A stretch of DNA of 64,000 nucleotides from Prauserella alba (GTDB lineage Bacteria > Actinomycetota > Actinomycetes > Mycobacteriales > Pseudonocardiaceae). Within the stretch, counting starts at the first letter, position 1. Each line of letters begins with the position of its first letter. Of this stretch, positions 60,552 to 64,000 are shown in pieces. Where the stretch lies: positions 186,001-250,000 of the forward strand of contig NZ_JAMTCH010000004.1 in assembly GCF_024171735.1 (NCBI RefSeq), in the 5' to 3' direction. Under the pieces are notes generated by a model that worked only from the letters and a program-made list of their open reading frames with translations, did not search any database and had not been told where the DNA came from. The translations under genes were made by a program, and so were the position numbers.

Positions 60552-61376
60552 ATGACGGCGACACGAGCGACGGCCGCCCCCGGCACGGCAACGGCCTACG
60601 ACGACGCGGGGCACGGCCCCGCCGTCGTCCTGCTCCACGGCCATCCGTTCGACCGGTCGATGTGGTGGCCGCAACGGGAACGACTGGCCGCGGCAGGGTG
60701 GCGCGTCGTCGTTCCTGACCTGCGTGGATACGGCGAAACGCCGGGCGATGACGCGTGCACGCCACTCGAGGTGTTCGCAGGCGACCTCCTCGCTCTGCTG
60801 GACGAGCTCGACATCGAGAGCTTCGCCCTCGGCGGGCTCTCGATGGGCGGGCAGATCGCGCTTGCCACCCACCGATTGCTCCGAGAACGGTCGGAGCAAT
60901 ACCGGCTCCGGGAGCTGTTGATCGCCGCGTCGTCGCCGCTCCCCGAGGACGCCGCCGGGGTCGTCGCGCGTCACGCGACGGCCGACCGCCTGCTGACCGA
61001 GGGCATGCACGGGTTCGCAGGGGAAATGCTGCCGCGGATGCTCGCGCCCGGCAGCATCCGGACACTCCCCGCCACCGTCCGGCACGTCCACCGCATGATG
61101 ACCACGGCACCGGCCCAGGGCGCGGCAGCCGCACTCCGCGGCCGGGCGATGCGCCCCGATTACCGGCCCGAGCTCACCGAGATCGCGGTACCCACACTCG
61201 TCGTCGTCGGCGACCACGACACAGTCACCCCTGTCCCGGTCGCCCGCGATATGGCGGACGCCGTGCCGCGGGGCCGTCTCCTCGTCCTCGACGGCACGGC
61301 GCACCTTCCGAATCTGGAGCACGAGGTCGCCTTCAACGACGCCGTGCAGCATTTCCTCGGAGCACTCGACCGCTGA
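60552..61376 (+). CDS. Alpha/beta hydrolase
   Basis: This 274-residue alpha/beta hydrolase has the oxyanion motif VLLHGHPFDRSMW, the nucleophile elbow ALGGLSMGGQIAL (Ser about 100), a cap region and the acid/His pair in VVGDHDTVTP and GTAHLPNLEH. Fold resembles non-haem haloperoxidase/esterase types. Substrate unknown; its gene is divergent from mocR and shares the direct repeats, so it is the likely MocR target. Confidence 0.88.
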   Translation: MTATRATAAPGTATAYDDAGHGPAVVLLHGHPFDRSMWWPQRERLAAAGWRVVVPDLRGYGETPGDDACTPLEVFAGDLLALLDELDIESFALGGLSMGGQIALATHRLLRERSEQYRLRELLIAASSPLPEDAAGVVARHATADRLLTEGMHGFAGEMLPRMLAPGSIRTLPATVRHVHRMMTTAPAQGAAAALRGRAMRPDYRPELTEIAVPTLVVVGDHDTVTPVPVARDMADAVPRGRLLVLDGTAHLPNLEHEVAFNDAVQHFLGALDR

Positions 61377-61379
61377 ACG

Positions 61380-62513
61380 TCACACCCTGGTCCGCGGCAC
61401 GGGACGATTCGGCCCGGGGTGGGCGGTGAACCACGTCGCGCCGCGGACGACGGTTTCCTTGTAACGCGCCGCGACCGCACCGGTGAGGACAATCCGATGT
61501 GGATGGTCATCGGCAGCCACCGCCTGGATCACCCCGTTCCGCCTGCCCAGGCTGACGCACTGGTTGACGTACCGGAAACGCAACCCCGTGGGCCTGCGGC
61601 CGGCCAACCGGTCGGCGATCGCCGCGCCCGCGGCCGCGCTCATCGGCAACGCGGTCGCACACGCCATGCGGAACGGACGCCCGTTCGGCAGCTGCGGCAC
61701 GGCGGCGTCGCCGACCGCGTAGACGTCCGGATGGGACACCGACCGGAGCGTGCGGTCGACACGAATCCGGCCCACCTCGTCGACGGCCAGTCCGGAGTCG
61801 CGTGCGACGGCCGGCACCGCGAAACCGGTACACGCCAACGTGAGCCCCGCCCCGACGACCCGGCCGTCGGTGAGCCGCACGGAACCGTCCCGGACATCGG
61901 CGACCGAGCCGCCGGCGACCTCGATTCCGAGTCCGTGGAAAACCCTTCGCAGATGTCCCTGTGCACGATGCGACAACCACGGCCCCGGTTCCACATCGGA
62001 CACCAGGCGCACCCGCACGGCAGGGTGACGCTCAGCGAGTTCGGTCGCGGCCTCGATACCCGTCAACCCGCCTCCGACGACCGCGACCGTGCCGTGTTCG
62101 GCCACCAGTTCGGCAACGCGGTCACGTGCCCACCACGCGTCGTCGGCGGTCGCCAGCGCGACGGCGTCATCGGGCCCGGGTGCCGCGACGCTGCCGAGCG
62201 CGTAGACGAGCGTGTCGTACGGCAGCGGTGCAGGCTCGGACTCGGCACCGCCGTCCAGCACGACCTGCCGTCGTTCGAGGTCGATGCGGCCGGCGCGGCC
62301 CACGACGACGTCGACACCCGGTCGCACCAGCTCGCGCAACGGCCGCGACGCGAGCGACTCACCCGCCGCGACCTGATGCAGCCGCACCCGCTCGACGAAC
62401 GTGGCACGTTCGTTCACCAACGTCACCTCGGCACCGTCGAGTCTGCGGGCGATCCGATTCGCCGCCGTCACACCCGCGTAGCCACCGCCGAGGATCACGA
62501 TCCGATGAGACAT
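61380..62513 (-). CDS. FAD/NAD(P)-dependent oxidoreductase (NDH-2-like) next to ECF41
   Basis: This 377-residue pyridine nucleotide-disulfide type flavoprotein has FAD motif RIVILGGGYAGVTAANRIAR, the second Rossmann TVAVVGGGLTGIEAATELAE, and the end motif VYAVGDAAVPQLPNG. It resembles NDH-2/FAD oxidoreductases that pair with ECF41 sigma factors. ATG 62513 follows AAGGAG. It lies 93 bp after the ECF41 gene. The reaction is not evident. Confidence 0.9.
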   Translation of the reverse strand: MSHRIVILGGGYAGVTAANRIARRLDGAEVTLVNERATFVERVRLHQVAAGESLASRPLRELVRPGVDVVVGRAGRIDLERRQVVLDGGAESEPAPLPYDTLVYALGSVAAPGPDDAVALATADDAWWARDRVAELVAEHGTVAVVGGGLTGIEAATELAERHPAVRVRLVSDVEPGPWLSHRAQGHLRRVFHGLGIEVAGGSVADVRDGSVRLTDGRVVGAGLTLACTGFAVPAVARDSGLAVDEVGRIRVDRTLRSVSHPDVYAVGDAAVPQLPNGRPFRMACATALPMSAAAGAAIADRLAGRRPTGLRFRYVNQCVSLGRRNGVIQAVAADDHPHRIVLTGAVAARYKETVVRGATWFTAHPGPNRPVPRTRV

Positions 62514-62571
62514 GGGAACTCCTTCCACACCGAGCACGTCACCTCATGAACCGCACAGCGGCGCGAAAGCT

Positions 62572-62600
62572 GACGACGACCCGGCGTGTCGCCCGTCACA
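62572..62600 (-). promoter_or_regulatory. Weak ECF41-like promoter before the oxidoreductase
   Basis: On the minus strand TGTGACG (62600-62594) is followed 15 or 18 bp later by CGTC. The ECF41 consensus is TGTCACA-N16-CGTC, so two bases and the spacing are off. It is worth a test only because of gene order. Confidence 0.25.
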
Positions 62601-62606
62601 CTCGGA

Positions 62607-63473
62607 TCACGGCAGGGTGAGCCGCGCGAGCTTGTCCGGATTGACGACGAGATAGATGTCGGCGATTGCACCGTCGACGATGTGCAGCGACACGGCGAGC
62701 ACGATCGCCCCGTCGACCGAGGCCACCAGGCCCGGTGCCCCGTTGATGTCCGGCAGTGCGATGGCGAGGCCGGGGATGTCCCAGCTCATCCACGCCAGAT
62801 AACGGGTCACCCTGTCGGCACCCGAGATCGGGTGGCGGGCGGCGGTGGACTTGCCACCACCGTCGGCCCACGCGACGACGTCATCGCGGAACAGACTGCG
62901 CAACGCATCCTGGTCACCACCGCGCGCCGCGGACAGGAAGCGCTCGGTGATCCGCCTGCACTCCTCGGTCGACGTGGTGAACCTGGCCCTGCCGTCGGCC
63001 ACGTGCCCGCGGGCCCTGCGCTGCAGCTGTTGGCTGGACACCTCGGTGATGTCGAGCATGGCCGCGATCTCCGCGTGCGCGTAACCGAACGCCTCCCTCA
63101 GCACGAACACCGCCCGCTCGGGCGGTGTCAGCCGTTCGAGGATCACGAGCATCGCCATCGACACCGACTCGCGATCGGCGAGCGTCGTCAGCGGCTGTTC
63201 GGTGACGACCGGTTCCGGGAGCCAGGGCCCGACGTACTCCTCGCGCCGGGCCCTGGCCGAGGTCAGCCGGTTCAGGCACACGTTGGTCAGGACCCGCGTC
63301 AGCCACGCCACCGGTTCGCGCACGTCCCCGTGTCCAGCGCCCGACCAGCGGACGAACGTGTCCTGAACGGCGTCCTCGGCGTCGGCCACGGTGCCGAGCA
63401 TGCGGTAGGCGATGGCCAGCAACCGACCACGCGCGTCCTCGAAGGTCTGAACGTGCTCGTCGGCGATGGACAC
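62607..63473 (-). CDS. ECF41-family RNA polymerase sigma factor
   Basis: This 288-residue ECF sigma has region 2 (LLAIAYRMLGTVADAEDAVQ), region 4 (LTPPERAVFVLREAFGYAHA) and the ECF41 linker motif WLPEPVV. A C-terminal SnoaL-like domain with DGGGK and NPDKL motifs replaces an anti-sigma factor and tunes activity by ligand. The adjacent FAD oxidoreductase downstream is the expected COE partner (carboxymuconolactone decarboxylase, oxidoreductase or epimerase). ATG start at 63473. Confidence 0.92.
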   Translation of the reverse strand: MSIADEHVQTFEDARGRLLAIAYRMLGTVADAEDAVQDTFVRWSGAGHGDVREPVAWLTRVLTNVCLNRLTSARARREEYVGPWLPEPVVTEQPLTTLADRESVSMAMLVILERLTPPERAVFVLREAFGYAHAEIAAMLDITEVSSQQLQRRARGHVADGRARFTTSTEECRRITERFLSAARGGDQDALRSLFRDDVVAWADGGGKSTAARHPISGADRVTRYLAWMSWDIPGLAIALPDINGAPGLVASVDGAIVLAVSLHIVDGAIADIYLVVNPDKLARLTLP

Positions 63474-63523
63474 GCCACCACCGTAGCCACCCCCGGCCGG
63501 ACAGCGACCGGATCAGGGCGCCA

Positions 63524-63560
63524 CCCGGTCAGACGGCTACCCGATCAGACGGCTACCCGG

Positions 63561-63571
<11 letters not shown>
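63524..63571. repeat. Three-unit 16-bp tandem repeat around a stop codon
   Basis: Units at 63524, 63540 and 63556 read CCCGRTCAGACGGCTA (last two bases of the third differ). A part fourth copy precedes at about 63507. On the minus strand each unit holds TGA; the Clp gene ends at that TGA in the rightmost unit (63561-63563), so the array repeats the gene end. Confidence 0.75.

Positions 63572-64000
<429 letters not shown>

Overview
The window is about 70% GC, with frequent GTG starts, many 4-bp start/stop overlaps, a DesA3-type desaturase with its reductase partner, an ECF41 sigma factor, CsoR and an HspR-type operator. This fits a Gram-positive actinomycete, most likely Pseudonocardiaceae (Amycolatopsis/Prauserella/Saccharomonospora-like). 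The genus is inference. The content is accessory metabolism plus stress genes. I saw no rRNA, tRNA, CRISPR array, insertion sequence or phage gene.

Layout. 1-8.9 kb: a TRAP transporter (dctPQM, cut by the window edge) divergent from an IclR regulator that heads a coupled operon of thiolase, acyl-CoA ligase, tandem-PPC protein and SDR, with a convergent amidase; probably uptake and CoA-dependent breakdown of an organic acid or amide. 9.1-20.6 kb: an unrecognised biosynthetic locus of two divergent operons. Leftward: GT2 glycosyltransferase, ATP-grasp ligase, flippase-like protein, NodU/CmcH carbamoyltransferase and a membrane protein. Rightward: a shrunken PaaK/LuxE-like protein followed by four tandem paralogous BioF2-like (FemAB/GNAT-fold) acyltransferases.

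20.6-38.7 kb: a sulfonate island. It holds sulfolactate sulfo-lyase (suyAB), two sulfolactate dehydrogenase candidates (ComC- and SlcC-like), two candidate sulfite exporters (TauE, YeiH), a DASS and an MFS importer, an aldehyde dehydrogenase and a YihU-like reductase. It also holds an argininosuccinate-lyase-family enzyme in one operon with a complete second succinate dehydrogenase/fumarate reductase (sdhBACD). Five near-identical operators built on AGAGGTnnnACCTCT and a sixth variant sit upstream of these units and of the GntR gene in the middle. This suggests one regulon that feeds sulfonates to pyruvate plus sulfite, and through the lyase/SDH branch to fumarate/succinate.

38.7-50.5 kb: phosphoketolase-acetate kinase, a small acidic lipoprotein, and a GntR-controlled operon with an orphan 2-methylfumaryl-CoA isomerase, an SDR, a thiolase and an acyl-CoA dehydrogenase; then an FMN/PPOX protein, an HxlR regulator and a zinc alcohol dehydrogenase. 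50.5-64 kb: RraA-like protein, the desaturase/reductase pair with its TetR, a csoR-copZ-copA copper operon, hsp20 under a HAIR operator, a Rho_N-domain protein behind a SigB/F-type promoter, a MocR regulator with a divergent hydrolase, ECF41 with a FAD oxidoreductase, and the C-terminal end of a Clp ATPase. Three short tandem-repeat arrays lie at or just past gene stop codons (20.5, 59.1 and 63.5 kb).
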